Origin: Aerococcus urinae
GTDB lineage: Bacteria; Bacillota; Bacilli; Lactobacillales; Aerococcaceae
Direction: 5' to 3'
DNA: 64,000 nt
Assembly: GCF_001543175.1 (NCBI RefSeq)
Contig: NZ_CP014161.1
Coordinates: forward strand, 248,001-312,000
The position numbers were made by a program, and so were the translations under genes. Each line of letters starts with the position of its first letter. Positions within the stretch are counted from its first letter, which is position 1. Under the pieces are notes generated by a model. It was not told where the DNA came from. It worked only from the letters and a program-made list of their open reading frames with translations, and searched no databases. Below are positions 42,559 through 52,298 of this stretch, in pieces.

Positions 42559-43943
42559 AAGCCTTAATGATTGCCGGCGCGACGAGTAATGTGGGGAAGA
42601 CGACCTTGACTTTAGGTTTGATTCAAGCCTTGATTAAGCGGGGACTCAAGGTCCAACCCTACAAGGTGGGCCCGGACTATATTGACACCCGTTTCCACCA
42701 AGAGATCAGCCAACGTCCCTCAATTAATTTGGACCAATTTTTAGTCCCTGATGACCAGGTCTTAAGAGCTCTCTATACCCGTCACCTAGCAGGCAGTGAT
42801 ATTGCCGTAGTTGAGGGGGTCATGGGCCTCTTTGATGGCTTTGGGTCTGACGCTCTTAATGCCTCCAGTGCCGGGATTGCTAAGGCCTTAGATATTCCCA
42901 TTCTCTTAGTCATTGAAGGGCGGTCCATGTCGACCTCAGCGGCAGCCATGGTCAAGGGCTATCTCAGTTTGATTCCTGGTCTCAATATTATCGGTATCTT
43001 GGTTAATCGGGTGGCTTCAGAAAGTCATTACCAATTAATCAAAAATGCCATTGAACGTTATAATGATGTGCCCGTTCTTGGCTATCTCCCCCGTAATGAA
43101 GTATTCTCCCTGCCTTCCCGCCACCTCGGTCTGGCCCTTGAAGAAGCAAATAACCATTTAGTTGACCAAGTCAGCCAAGTGGCAGAGGCTATGGAAGAAA
43201 GTATCGCTATTGATGACATTTTAAAGCGTTGTCAATTGGACCCGGCTAAACTTAAAGAGGCCCAAGCAGCCATTGACTCTAGTCTGGCTCCTTTTGAAAA
43301 GACCGACCAGGAGTCTCCTTTTAAGGTGGCCTATGCCTATGATGAAGCCTTTTCCTTTTACTATCCTGATAATTTAAACTTATTAGAAAAGCGGGGTGGC
43401 CAGCTTCAAAGCTTTAGCCCCCTGCATGACCAGGTCCTACCCGATGCGGACCTTTATTATATCGGCGGGGGCTTTCCCGAACTCTACGCCGACACTTTAT
43501 CTAAAAACCAAGCCATGCGCACTGCCCTCTTAAAGGCCCACCAAGCTGGCAAGGCTATTTTGGCAGAGTGTGGGGGCCTCATGTATTTAGGGAGTCGCTT
43601 TGTTAAGGATGATAAAGACTATCCCATGGTGGGGATTTTTCAAGGGCAGAGTCAAATGACAGACCGTTTACGCCGTTTTGGCTACTGCACCATGTCCCTT
43701 ACAAGCGATTCCTTTTACGGCCAAGCCGGAGATGAGGTGAGGGGCCATGAATTTCATTATTCCACCTTTACCAGTCCAGAAAGAAGGATTGGGAACTTAT
43801 ACAAGGACCGCGATGGCAAGCGGGTCAAGGAATGGCAAGGGGGATTTCAAAAAGATAAGACCTATGCGGCCTACCAACATGTACACTTTTACCAAGACCC
43901 CAAACTTATTGACCAAATGATTAACTGGATGAAGGAGGACTAG
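42555..43943 (+). CDS. cbiA: Cobyrinate a,c-diamide synthase
   Basis: ATP- and glutamine-dependent amidation of carboxylates a and c of cobyrinate. The N-terminal P-loop-like domain has GATSNVGKTTLTLGL and KVGPDYIDTRFHQ; the C-terminal class I glutaminase domain has GGGFPELYA, the nucleophile cysteine in AECGGLMYLG and the His in RGHEFHYS. 462 aa, normal length. The intact cysteine contrasts with the CbiP of this same operon. Confidence 0.96.
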   Translation: MKALMIAGATSNVGKTTLTLGLIQALIKRGLKVQPYKVGPDYIDTRFHQEISQRPSINLDQFLVPDDQVLRALYTRHLAGSDIAVVEGVMGLFDGFGSDALNASSAGIAKALDIPILLVIEGRSMSTSAAAMVKGYLSLIPGLNIIGILVNRVASESHYQLIKNAIERYNDVPVLGYLPRNEVFSLPSRHLGLALEEANNHLVDQVSQVAEAMEESIAIDDILKRCQLDPAKLKEAQAAIDSSLAPFEKTDQESPFKVAYAYDEAFSFYYPDNLNLLEKRGGQLQSFSPLHDQVLPDADLYYIGGGFPELYADTLSKNQAMRTALLKAHQAGKAILAECGGLMYLGSRFVKDDKDYPMVGIFQGQSQMTDRLRRFGYCTMSLTSDSFYGQAGDEVRGHEFHYSTFTSPERRIGNLYKDRDGKRVKEWQGGFQKDKTYAAYQHVHFYQDPKLIDQMINWMKED

Positions 43944-43945
43944 AG

Positions 43946-44599
43946 ATGGCTTATATTAAAAAACCTGAACGCATCACTGACCGTTCATTTGAAATTATTG
44001 ATGCGGAAATCAAACGTGACTTTCCTGACTTTCACTTTCAAAATGAACTCGAGGAGCGCATTATTAAGCGGGCCATTCATACTTCAGCGGACTTTGACTA
44101 TTTACACAACCTGGTCTTTGACCGCCAAGGCGCTCAAGTGGTCCAAGAAGTGATTCGTTCTGGCGGGCATTTGATTACCGATACCACTATGGCCCAGTCG
44201 GGGATTAATAAGCGGATTTTAAGGGAACTTGGTACTGAAACCCACTGCTTTATCCGTGACCCAAGAGCCTATCAGATTGCTGAAGACAAGGGGATTACCC
44301 GGTCCATGGCAGCCATTGAATTAGCTGCCCAGCTGGAGGGCCCCAAAGCCTTTGTGGTAGGGAATGCTCCAACGGCGATTTATAAGATCCTCGAGATGAT
44401 TGACGCGGGACGTTTACAAGCAGAAGCTGTGGTGGGGGTGCCGGTAGGTTTCGTCGGAGCTGCTGAATCCAAGCAAGCCCTCCATGACTATCCCATTCCT
44501 AGCATTGCAGCTTTAGGCCGTAAAGGCGGATCTAATGTGGCGGCTGCTATTATTAATGCTATCCAATATGATATTAAAGATACCATCTATCAAAATTAA
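43946..44599 (+). CDS. cbiC: Cobalt-precorrin-8 methylmutase
   Basis: Moves the C11 methyl group to C12 to form cobyrinate. 217 aa; RAIHTSADFDY with the catalytic histidine near the N-terminus, DTTMAQSGINKR, NAPTAIYKILE and GVPVGFVGAAESK are the family landmarks. It follows cbiA after 2 bp and precedes cbiD. Confidence 0.95.
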   Translation: MAYIKKPERITDRSFEIIDAEIKRDFPDFHFQNELEERIIKRAIHTSADFDYLHNLVFDRQGAQVVQEVIRSGGHLITDTTMAQSGINKRILRELGTETHCFIRDPRAYQIAEDKGITRSMAAIELAAQLEGPKAFVVGNAPTAIYKILEMIDAGRLQAEAVVGVPVGFVGAAESKQALHDYPIPSIAALGRKGGSNVAAAIINAIQYDIKDTIYQN

Positions 44600-44644
44600 G
44601 CAGGTCAAGTAGTCAAATAGACAGGGAAAGCGAGCTGAAACGAG

Positions 44645-45772
44645 ATGAAAGAAACAGGTTATTTATCTTACAACGGAAAGCGCCTGCGGATGGGTTATAC
44701 CACGGGAACCTGCGCCACCGCAGCGACCATGGCAGGTGTGGAAATGTTACTGACCCAAAAACCAGTCCACCAAGTGCAATTAAAGACACCGGCTGGAGTG
44801 GACCTCGTTTTAGAAATTGACCACTGTCAGCTTAGCCAAGACCAGGCCTCTTGTTCGGTGGTCAAAGATGGTGGCGATGACGCCGATGCCACCGATGGTT
44901 TGGATATTTATGCAACCGTGACCCGTCGCCAGGATAGTCAGATCACCCTGGATGGTGGCCAAGGGGTAGGTCGGGTGACCAAACCTGGCTTAAAAATTGA
45001 GCCTGGTCATGCGGCCATTAATCCCACTCCTAGAAAAATGATCCAGGAAGCTGCCCGCCAACTCTTGGGGCCCGACCAAGGGGTTGACATCGTGATTTCA
45101 GTACCAGGAGGAGAGGAGACCGCTAAGGCGACCCAAAACCCCCAACTAGGTATCTTAGGTGGGATTTCTATCCTGGGAACTTCGGGGATCGTTCGCCCTA
45201 TGTCGGAAGATACCTGGAAAGAATCGATCACCTTAGAAATGCAGCAAAAGAAGGCTTTAGGACTAGATAAGTTAATTTTAACGCCGGGAAATTATGGCAA
45301 TGACTTTATCGCTGAACACACCCATTTGAATCCTGATTATATTGTGCAGATGAGTAATTTCGTGGGCTATGTCTTATTAGAGGCCATGCGGATTGGTTTT
45401 ACTGATATCCTACTGGTTGGCCACTTGGGTAAATTTATTAAAATTGCAGGGGGAATCTTTTCCACTCATTCCAAGGATGCTGATGCCAGAAACGAAATCA
45501 TGCTGGCTAACTTGGCCCTTTTAGGAGCCCCCCTAGACTTATTAGAGGCTGTTAATGAGGCCATTACCACAGAAGCCCAGGCTGAACTCATCTTAGAAGC
45601 AGGCTATGGCCAAGTTTACCAAGTCATTGTGGATAAAATTAAGGCCAGGGTCTTAAAGCTCTTCAAATTCCGGGCTCCCGATATCCATGTGGAGGCCATT
45701 ACTTTTCTCAGTGACCACGATGTTACCGTGATGACTAAACCTTTGGAAGAATTGGAGGCGATTTGGGGATGA
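44645..45772 (+). CDS. cbiD: Cobalt-precorrin-5B C1-methyltransferase
   Basis: Adds the C1 methyl group in the anaerobic pathway. The 375-aa protein shows RMGYTTGTCATAATMAG, VKDGGDDADATDG, EPGHAAINPTPRKMI, LGISILGTSGIVRPMSED and GHLGKFIKIAGGIFSTHSKDADAR. No SAM Rossmann motif, as expected of this unusual family. Stop overlaps the cbiE start. Confidence 0.95.
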   Translation: MKETGYLSYNGKRLRMGYTTGTCATAATMAGVEMLLTQKPVHQVQLKTPAGVDLVLEIDHCQLSQDQASCSVVKDGGDDADATDGLDIYATVTRRQDSQITLDGGQGVGRVTKPGLKIEPGHAAINPTPRKMIQEAARQLLGPDQGVDIVISVPGGEETAKATQNPQLGILGGISILGTSGIVRPMSEDTWKESITLEMQQKKALGLDKLILTPGNYGNDFIAEHTHLNPDYIVQMSNFVGYVLLEAMRIGFTDILLVGHLGKFIKIAGGIFSTHSKDADARNEIMLANLALLGAPLDLLEAVNEAITTEAQAELILEAGYGQVYQVIVDKIKARVLKLFKFRAPDIHVEAITFLSDHDVTVMTKPLEELEAIWG

Positions 45773-46395
45773 TTCATGTTATTGGTATTGGCCCGGGGCA
45801 GACGGATTATTTAGTCAACCGCGCTGTTGACTTATTAAATGACCTGCCCCATGTTTATGGGAGCCAGAGGCAGTTGGACTCCTTGAAGGACTATATTAAG
45901 GGGAAGTCCCATATTCTGGGCAAGCTGGGGGAACTTTTACCCCAAGTAAAGGCTCACCTGGAAAAGGGCGAAGATGTGGCAGTTCTGGCTTCTGGAGACC
46001 CCATGCTCTATGGGATAGGTAATTACCTTTACCGGAATTTACCCAATCAAGCCATCCGTATCCATCCCGGCATTTCTTCCCTCCAATATATTTTCTCCAG
46101 AACGGGTATGGCGATGAATGATGTCTACTTAACTTCTAGCCATGGGCGCGAGCCTAATATTGATTGGATCAGTCAATTTCCTAAAGTCGCCATGGTAACA
46201 GATGACAAGTGGGGGCCTTATCAAATTGCCCAAGCCCTTCTAAAGGAGGGCGGGGAGGAAGACCTTGCAGCTTGCCAGATGGTTATTGGAGAGAACTTAT
46301 CTTATGACAATGAGCGGATCGAGAAACGGCCTTTGAGCCAAGTGGAAGACCGCGACTATGCGATGAATGTGGTGGTGATTTTAAATGAAAGATAG
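45769..46395 (+). CDS. cbiE: Cobalt-precorrin-7 C5-methyltransferase
   Basis: Tetrapyrrole methylase (208 aa) with the SAM-binding loop IGIGPGQTDYL, LASGDPMLYGIG and HPGISSLQYIFSRTG. It methylates C5 and, with CbiT, completes the decoration preceding CbiC. The ATG at 45769 overlaps the cbiD stop (ATGA). The last codons overlap cbiT. Split CbiE and CbiT, rather than fused CobL, is the anaerobic arrangement. Confidence 0.93.
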   Translation: MIHVIGIGPGQTDYLVNRAVDLLNDLPHVYGSQRQLDSLKDYIKGKSHILGKLGELLPQVKAHLEKGEDVAVLASGDPMLYGIGNYLYRNLPNQAIRIHPGISSLQYIFSRTGMAMNDVYLTSSHGREPNIDWISQFPKVAMVTDDKWGPYQIAQALLKEGGEEDLAACQMVIGENLSYDNERIEKRPLSQVEDRDYAMNVVVILNER

Positions 46396-46939
46396 TTGTT
46401 TTATCCGGGGCAAAGTCCCCATGACCAAGGCCCCCATCCGGGCGGTCGCCTTAGACCTCTTGGAATTACACCAAGCCCAACGCTTTTTGGATATTGGTGC
46501 CGGGACCGGGAGTATTTCCCTACAAGCCGCCCAAGAATATCCTGATTTAGCTGTTTATGCCATTGAACATAAAGAAGCGGCGGTGGACTTAATCAAAGAA
46601 AACCGGGCCCACTTTGGATTGAAAAATTATCAGGTCTTCTTAGCGGAAGCGCCTATGAATGAAGACTTGGGGCACTTTGATGCCATCTTTATTGGCGGTA
46701 GTGGGGGCAAGTTAGTGGAAATTATTGACTGGGCCCATGAGCTCTTGAAGCCAGGAGGTCGTTTGGTATTGACCTTTATCCTAATGGAAAACGCTAATAA
46801 GGCTATTACCCATCTTGAGGGCGGACCCTGGCAAGACTTAGAGGTCCAAACTCTCCAAGCAGCCACCAGGAAAACCATGGGACCGGGCCACTATTTCAAG
46901 CCCTTTAATCCCACCACCATTATTTCTTGTAAGAAGTAA
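46385..46939 (+). CDS. cbiT: Cobalt-precorrin-6B C15-methyltransferase (decarboxylating)
   Basis: Class I SAM methyltransferase that methylates C15 and decarboxylates the C12 acetate. The 184-aa protein shows VPMTKAPIRA, the SAM motif FLDIGAGTGSISLQAA, AIEHKEAAVDLI, and IFIGGSGGKLVEI. It overlaps cbiE by 11 bp. Confidence 0.94.
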   Translation: MKDSCFIRGKVPMTKAPIRAVALDLLELHQAQRFLDIGAGTGSISLQAAQEYPDLAVYAIEHKEAAVDLIKENRAHFGLKNYQVFLAEAPMNEDLGHFDAIFIGGSGGKLVEIIDWAHELLKPGGRLVLTFILMENANKAITHLEGGPWQDLEVQTLQAATRKTMGPGHYFKPFNPTTIISCKK

Positions 46940-46972
46940 ATAAGAGCGAATTGAACAGAAAGGTTGTTAATT

Positions 46973-47725
46973 ATGGCTAAAGTAACTTTTGTGGGCGCAG
47001 GCCCCGGCGATGTGGAGCTCATTACCCTAAAGGGCTATAAGGCGCTAGCCCAAGCCGACCGGGTCATTTATGCTGGTTCACTCATCAACAAGGACCTGCT
47101 CGACTATTGTAAGAATGGGGCAGAAACTTATGACAGTGCCAAGTTAGACCTTAATGAAATCCTAGACCTGATTGAAGAAGCCATCGCCCAAGATAAAGAA
47201 GTGGTCCGTTTACACACGGGCGATGCTTCCCTCTATGGGTCGATCCGGGAGCAAATTGAAGAATTAAAGAAACGCCAAATTGACTTTGCTGTTATTCCCG
47301 GGGTATCTTCCTTCTTAGGAGCAGCTGCAGCCATTGGTACTGAATATACCGTTCCAGAGGTCAGTCAAAGCCTGATCATTACCCGGATGGCGGGACGGAC
47401 ACCCGTTCCCGAAAAAGAAAATTTACGGTCCTTAGCCAGTCACCAAACTTCCATGGCTATCTTCCTCTCAGTTCAAAATATCCAGGGCGTAGTGGAAGAG
47501 TTGTTGGCAGGCGGCTATTCAAAAGACACCCCAGCAGCGGTGATTTATAAGGCGACTTGGCCAGAAGAAAAGCAAGTGGTTGGCACTCTGTCTGACATTG
47601 CTGAAAAGACCCAAGCAGCTGGGATTAAGCTCACTGCTTTGATCTTAGTGGGGGACTTCTTAGGGAAAGAATTCTATTATTCCAAGCTCTACGATGCGGA
47701 TTTTAGCCATGGCTTTAGAAACTAA
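46973..47725 (+). CDS. cbiF: Cobalt-precorrin-4 C11-methyltransferase
   Basis: Tetrapyrrole methylase of 250 aa: [68 protein letters not shown] and [12 protein letters not shown], the last two specific for CbiF/CobM. The ATG at 46973 follows AGAAAGG; an upstream in-frame TTG lies inside the ribosome binding region. Overlaps the start of cbiG. Confidence 0.95.
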   Translation: MAKVTFVGAGPGDVELITLKGYKALAQADRVIYAGSLINKDLLDYCKNGAETYDSAKLDLNEILDLIEEAIAQDKEVVRLHTGDASLYGSIREQIEELKKRQIDFAVIPGVSSFLGAAAAIGTEYTVPEVSQSLIITRMAGRTPVPEKENLRSLASHQTSMAIFLSVQNIQGVVEELLAGGYSKDTPAAVIYKATWPEEKQVVGTLSDIAEKTQAAGIKLTALILVGDFLGKEFYYSKLYDADFSHGFRN

Positions 47726-48881
47726 GATCGATGCCCGCTTTTTAGAACGGATGCAGCGAGGCGAGGAAAATAAGCGGGTAGCCATTGTTACGATCACCCA
47801 AAAGGCCAGAGAATTGGGGCGGAAGATTAAAGCCGAATGCTTTCCGCAAGCTAAACTTTACGTGAGGACAACTGACCAGGCCCCTCTAGATTCTCATTAC
47901 GACGAATACAGTCAAAGACAAGGCCGGGCGGTCCTTTCTCTCCAGGGTGCTTTTCAAGCAGCCGACCTAGTCATAGCTATCATGGCGACTGGGGTTGTGG
48001 TTCGAGCCTTGGCTCCAGTCATTGAAGATAAGATGACTGATCCAGCCGTCCTGGTTTTAGATGAAGGCGGTCAACATGTGATTAGTCTCTTAGCGGGCCA
48101 CTTTGGTCGGGCTAACCACTATGCCCGTTTGCTGGCTAAAAGCCTCTCTAGCCAGGCAGTGATTACTACAGCAACCGATAGCCAAGGCCGGATCGGAATT
48201 GATGACCTGGCCTTTAACTATGGGGCCGTCTATAGTGATTTTAAGAAACAAACCCGGCGCTTTAACTTGCTGGTTGCCGAAGAGGCGCCTATTCTCTACT
48301 TAAATGAGACGGTATTCAATTTTCCCTCGCCTCCGGGTTATCAGACCCTGGCCAAAGGGAATTGCTCGGAGACAGCAGCAAAAACTAGCTCACTTGACCC
48401 CACTACTTTGGCAGCTTACCAAGGCCTAGTGCTGGTGACTAATCGCCAGAAAAGTTCTTTTAGCCTGCCCAAGGACCTGCCAGTGGTGAAAATGATTCCT
48501 CGCCGCTATATTTTAGGAATCGGGTGCCGTAAAAATACCCCTTATTCCTTACTCTTAGAGGAATTAGAGACTTTCCTCCAAGGGAAAAATTTGCGCTGGG
48601 AAAGTATTAAAACCGTGGTATCTATTGATCTGAAAGCAGAAGAAGACGCCATTTTACAACTAGCCAAGGACCACTACTTTAACTTTAAAACCTTCTCCAA
48701 GGAAGACTTACTAGCCTTCGAAAGCTACTATCCGGGTTCTGATTTTGTTAAAAAGGTGGTCGGCGTGAGTTCAGTTTCGCAGACGGCGGCTCATCTAGAA
48801 TCCCAGGGCCATGTGGTTAGCGGGCGTTATGCCCATAAGGGAGTGACCTTTACCCTAGCTTATTATCAAGAAGAGGAGTAA
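47694..48881 (+). CDS. cbiG: Cobalt-precorrin-5A hydrolase
   Basis: Opens the delta-lactone of cobalt-precorrin-5A, releasing acetaldehyde. The 395-aa frame has [63 protein letters not shown] and the C-terminal domain with [10 protein letters not shown]. Family members usually begin close to the VAIVTI block, so the Met at 47751 is an alternative to 47694; none has a strong ribosome binding site, and coupling to cbiF, which it overlaps, is likely. Confidence 0.92.
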   Translation: MRILAMALETKIDARFLERMQRGEENKRVAIVTITQKARELGRKIKAECFPQAKLYVRTTDQAPLDSHYDEYSQRQGRAVLSLQGAFQAADLVIAIMATGVVVRALAPVIEDKMTDPAVLVLDEGGQHVISLLAGHFGRANHYARLLAKSLSSQAVITTATDSQGRIGIDDLAFNYGAVYSDFKKQTRRFNLLVAEEAPILYLNETVFNFPSPPGYQTLAKGNCSETAAKTSSLDPTTLAAYQGLVLVTNRQKSSFSLPKDLPVVKMIPRRYILGIGCRKNTPYSLLLEELETFLQGKNLRWESIKTVVSIDLKAEEDAILQLAKDHYFNFKTFSKEDLLAFESYYPGSDFVKKVVGVSSVSQTAAHLESQGHVVSGRYAHKGVTFTLAYYQEEE

Positions 48882-48887
48882 TAAAAA

Positions 48888-49628
48888 ATGTTATATATTG
48901 TTGGATTGGGACCGGGCGACAAGGATTTAATGACCAAGGAATGCCTTGAAGTCCTTGGCCAGGCCGAAATTATTGTGGGTTACAAGACCTATATTGCCTT
49001 AATTGAAGACTTGATCGCAGGTAAGAAAGTTTATTCTACCGGCATGAAGGGTGAAATTGACCGTTGTCAAAAAGCCATTGAATTGGCTAAAGAAAACGAT
49101 AAAGATATTGCGGTGGTCTGCAGTGGCGACTCAGGCATTTACGCTATGGCTGGTTTGATTTTTGAGTTATTGGCCAGTCAAGAAGAAGATATCCCAGTCA
49201 AGGTCATTCCTGGCCTCAGTGCAGGGATTGCTGGAGCAGCTAACCTTGGTGCGCCCCTAATGAATGACTTTTGCTTTATTAGTCTGAGTGACTTGATGAC
49301 CCCTTGGTCCATGATCGAAAAGCGTCTCCATGCTGCTGCCCAGGGCGATTTTGTGATTTGCTTGTACAATCCTCGCTCTAAGGGCCGGCCCAAACACTTA
49401 GCCAGGGCCTTAGAGATTATTAAGTCCTATAAGGGCGGCGATATTGTCGTTGGAATCGTTAAGGACGTGGGCCGTAAGGAGGAAGAAACCATCATTACTA
49501 CTATCGATGAGCTCGATGAGGAAGTCGTTGATATGACCACCACGGTGATTGTGGGTAATCGCTTTACCAAGGTTTACCAAAATTGGATGTATACCCCTCG
49601 TGGTTATGAAGATAAATATGGGATTTAA
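48888..49628 (+). CDS. cbiH: Cobalt-precorrin-3 C17-methyltransferase
   Basis: Ring-contracting methyltransferase, 246 aa: VGLGPGDKDLMTKECLEVL, VGYKTYIALI, STGMKGEIDRC, VCSGDSGIYAMAGL, PGLSAGIAGAANLGAPLMNDF, and YNPRSKGRP. These identify CbiH/CobJ within the tetrapyrrole methylases. Ribosome binding site GAGGAG lies just upstream in the end of cbiG. Confidence 0.95.
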   Translation: MLYIVGLGPGDKDLMTKECLEVLGQAEIIVGYKTYIALIEDLIAGKKVYSTGMKGEIDRCQKAIELAKENDKDIAVVCSGDSGIYAMAGLIFELLASQEEDIPVKVIPGLSAGIAGAANLGAPLMNDFCFISLSDLMTPWSMIEKRLHAAAQGDFVICLYNPRSKGRPKHLARALEIIKSYKGGDIVVGIVKDVGRKEEETIITTIDELDEEVVDMTTTVIVGNRFTKVYQNWMYTPRGYEDKYGI

Positions 49629-49670
49629 AGTGACTTGTTTAAGACAGTTTGCAGGAGAAAGGATGAGCTG

Positions 49671-50498
49671 ATGATACTTCTATTTGGTGGGACTTCGGAT
49701 AGCATAAAAATAATGGAGACCCTACTTGAAGGGGGTTGTGAGGTGACCCTTTCAGTGGCGACTAACTATGGCAAGATTTACTCTAAGCAATTTAAGGACC
49801 GGGTAATCCAAAGCCGGATGGATCAAGCCGAAATGGAGGCTTATCTTAAAGACCATGCCATTGACATGGTGGTGGATGCGACTCATCCCTTTGCTGACTT
49901 GGTCTCTAAGAACGCCATTGCTGCTGCTCAAGCGCTAGGAATTCCTTACTTACGTTTCGAACGTCCCTTATCACAAGCAGACCCTCGTATTCAGCAAGTG
50001 ACTTCTTTAGCCCAAGCTTGTCAAAGTGCCGAAAGCTTGTGGCAAGAAAAAGGCCATGGTATTGAGGACCATATCTATCTAGCGACTGGGTCGAAGACGG
50101 TAGGTGATTTTGCCCAAGTCTTAGGGCCCGAGCGCTTAGTCGTCCGCGTCCTTCCGGTTGCTTCCGTGGTTAAACATTGTGAAGCAGCCGGATTGTCAGC
50201 TGAGCAAATCCACGCCATTAAGCCGCCTTATTCCAAGGCTTTAAATACGGAGCTCTATAAAAAGGTCAATGCTCAGATCATGATTACCAAGGAAAGTGGC
50301 CAGGCCGGTGGGATGGATGAGAAGGTTTCTGCTGCCTTAGACCGGGGCATGGATGTGATTGAAATTACCCGGCCCTATGTGGCTTATCCCAAAATGACCC
50401 ATGACATCGATGAGGTCCTTTCCTTAAGCCGTCAATTATTAAGACAAGGGCAATCATCCTCAAGTGATGGCCACAGTAAGGAGAATCGTGATGACTAG
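49671..50498 (+). CDS. cbiJ: Cobalt-precorrin-6A reductase
   Basis: NAD(P)H-dependent reduction of the macrocycle. The 275-aa protein starts MILLFGGTSDSIKI, with VVDATHPFADLVSKNA, YLRFERPL, LATGSKTVGDF, RVLPVASVVKHCEAAG and MITKESGQAGGMDEKV. The ATG at 49671 has AAAGGA at eight bases; a TTG at 49635 would add twelve residues without similarity. The last bases overlap cobA. Confidence 0.94.
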   Translation: MILLFGGTSDSIKIMETLLEGGCEVTLSVATNYGKIYSKQFKDRVIQSRMDQAEMEAYLKDHAIDMVVDATHPFADLVSKNAIAAAQALGIPYLRFERPLSQADPRIQQVTSLAQACQSAESLWQEKGHGIEDHIYLATGSKTVGDFAQVLGPERLVVRVLPVASVVKHCEAAGLSAEQIHAIKPPYSKALNTELYKKVNAQIMITKESGQAGGMDEKVSAALDRGMDVIEITRPYVAYPKMTHDIDEVLSLSRQLLRQGQSSSSDGHSKENRDD

Positions 50499-51501
50499 CG
50501 GTAAAGTTTATTTAGTCGGCGCCGGCTTAGGCCGCTTAGGCAATCTCAGCTTAGCAGCCTATGATTGCCTGCAGAAGGCCGATATTATCTTTTATGATCG
50601 TCTCATTAATCAAAATCTACTGCAACTCGCCCCCAGTTCCTGCCTTCTGGTTAATGTTGGCAAAAAGCCTGGCAAACACTCTCATTCTCAGAAAGAGATT
50701 ACCCAGCAACTGCTCCAAGCCAGCCAGGAATACCAAGTCATTGTCCGCTTGAAAAGTGGTGACCCTTATCTCTTTGGTCGGGGTGGGGAAGAAGCTATGG
50801 CCCTGTCAGAAGCAGGTGTGGATTTTGCAGTTATTCCCGGTATCACTTCAGCCATTGCAGGTTTAGCCTATGCCGGCATCCCGGCTACCTACCGGGATAA
50901 GTCAAGTTCTTTACACATCTATACCGGTCAGAGCCGAGCAGGGAAAACGGATTTAGATTATCAGGCCATTGCTGATAGCCAGGGAACGGCAGTCTTTTTA
51001 ATGGCGGTTAAAGCCCTAGAAGCCATTGTTAGTGGCCTTATAGGAGCTGGCATGGACGAAAAGACCCCCATGGCAGCTATCGAGTGGGCAGGAAGGGCCC
51101 AAGAGCGCTATTTGGTCTCTGACCTAGGCCATATGCTTGATGATTGTCAAGCCGCTCAGATAAAAGCTCCTGCCCTCTTTGTTCTTGGGGAGGTAGTCAC
51201 TGATCAGCAAAAGCTCGACTTCTTCAGTCAAGCTCCTCTTTTTGGACATCAGATTGCTGTGTCTGTACAGACGCCTCTGACCGATTGCCTGGCTCTGGAA
51301 GATTTGGGAGCTGATCTAATCTTTTATCCTTCAAAAGGAGCTCAACCTAGTCGAAAACAACTAGCCAAGGAGGCGCTAAAGGAGGCAGACATTATGATTA
51401 GTCAAGAGCCCATTAATCCTTGGCAGGATAACTTATCGACAGAAACCCTCCATTTCCACGGTAGTGTTGATGATTTTATCCACCATTTTAGTAAGCAATA
51501 A
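50491..51501 (+). CDS. cobA: Uroporphyrinogen-III C-methyltransferase with unusual C-terminal extension
   Basis: Makes precorrin-2 from uroporphyrinogen III by two SAM methylations. FYDRLIN, VGKKPGKHSHSQKEI, RLKSGDPYLFGRGGEE, PGITSAIAGLAYAGIPATYRD and IYTGQS are those of SUMT. Two oddities: the normally invariant GxGPGD loop reads GAGLGRLGNL, and about 100 residues follow the methylase domain (from about residue 236) that resemble no complete domain; they may be the remnant of a fused uroporphyrinogen-III synthase. A separate hemD is present downstream. The ATG at 50491 is spaced eight bases from AAGGAG. Substrate branching to siroheme is also possible. Confidence 0.88.
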   Translation: MTSGKVYLVGAGLGRLGNLSLAAYDCLQKADIIFYDRLINQNLLQLAPSSCLLVNVGKKPGKHSHSQKEITQQLLQASQEYQVIVRLKSGDPYLFGRGGEEAMALSEAGVDFAVIPGITSAIAGLAYAGIPATYRDKSSSLHIYTGQSRAGKTDLDYQAIADSQGTAVFLMAVKALEAIVSGLIGAGMDEKTPMAAIEWAGRAQERYLVSDLGHMLDDCQAAQIKAPALFVLGEVVTDQQKLDFFSQAPLFGHQIAVSVQTPLTDCLALEDLGADLIFYPSKGAQPSRKQLAKEALKEADIMISQEPINPWQDNLSTETLHFHGSVDDFIHHFSKQ

Positions 51502-51512
51502 AGGAGTTCAAT

Positions 51513-52298
51513 ATGAAAAGTGCCATTTTACTAGTAAGTTTCGGGACCACTTTTAAAAAGACCCGTGAATTAACCATCGAAACTATTTATCAAGAGCTCA
51601 AGGCGGCCTATCCCGACTGGCCGGTTTATCAGGCCTATACTTCAAATATTGTAAGGAAACGTATCCAAGAACAAGAAGGCTTGACCCGGCTGTCCCCCTT
51701 AGAAGCCTTAGAGTCTTTAAAAGCTGAGGGCTACCAAAAAATCTACGTCCAACCCCTCCATGTGATTTCTGGCAGTGAGGTCGATAAGATTTACCAGGCC
51801 CAAAGAGAAACAGCAGACCAAGACTTCCAAGTGAATATTGCCCGTCCACTCTTAGATATCTATACAGACTACCAGGACCTGCTTTCAGTTTTGGACCAAG
51901 ACATCCAAGACCTCTCCCAAGATGAAGTTATGGTTTATATGGCCCATGGGACCCAAGCGCCACAATTTACTAGCTATGTGACCCTCGATTATATGCTAGC
52001 CGATAAACCGGCTTATGTACGCTGTGTGGAAAGTTATCCCGAATTGGAGGAAGACTTTATCAAGGATTTACGGCAAAAAGGCGTCAAAACCGTCCACTTG
52101 CGTCCCCTCATGCTGGTGGCTGGGGACCATGCCCATAATGATATGGCTTCGGAGGACCCCGATTCCTGGCAAACGCAATTTGAAAATTATGGCTTCCATG
52201 TCATGATCCACTTGGAGGGTTTAGGAGAAGACCCAGCCATTCGTCAACTTTACCTTAAGCACCTGGGCGAATTGATGGAGGACGACCATGCCGGCTAA
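51513..52298 (+). CDS. cbiK: Sirohydrochlorin cobaltochelatase
   Basis: Inserts Co2+ into sirohydrochlorin, the committed step of the anaerobic route. The 261-aa protein begins AILLVSFGTTFKKTRELTI; the metal-binding histidines are in YMAHGTQ (about residue 148) and in LMLVAGDHAHNDM (about residue 208), and PLHVISGSEVDKI is characteristic of CbiK rather than CbiX. AAGGAG precedes the ATG. Confidence 0.94.
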   Translation: MKSAILLVSFGTTFKKTRELTIETIYQELKAAYPDWPVYQAYTSNIVRKRIQEQEGLTRLSPLEALESLKAEGYQKIYVQPLHVISGSEVDKIYQAQRETADQDFQVNIARPLLDIYTDYQDLLSVLDQDIQDLSQDEVMVYMAHGTQAPQFTSYVTLDYMLADKPAYVRCVESYPELEEDFIKDLRQKGVKTVHLRPLMLVAGDHAHNDMASEDPDSWQTQFENYGFHVMIHLEGLGEDPAIRQLYLKHLGELMEDDHAG

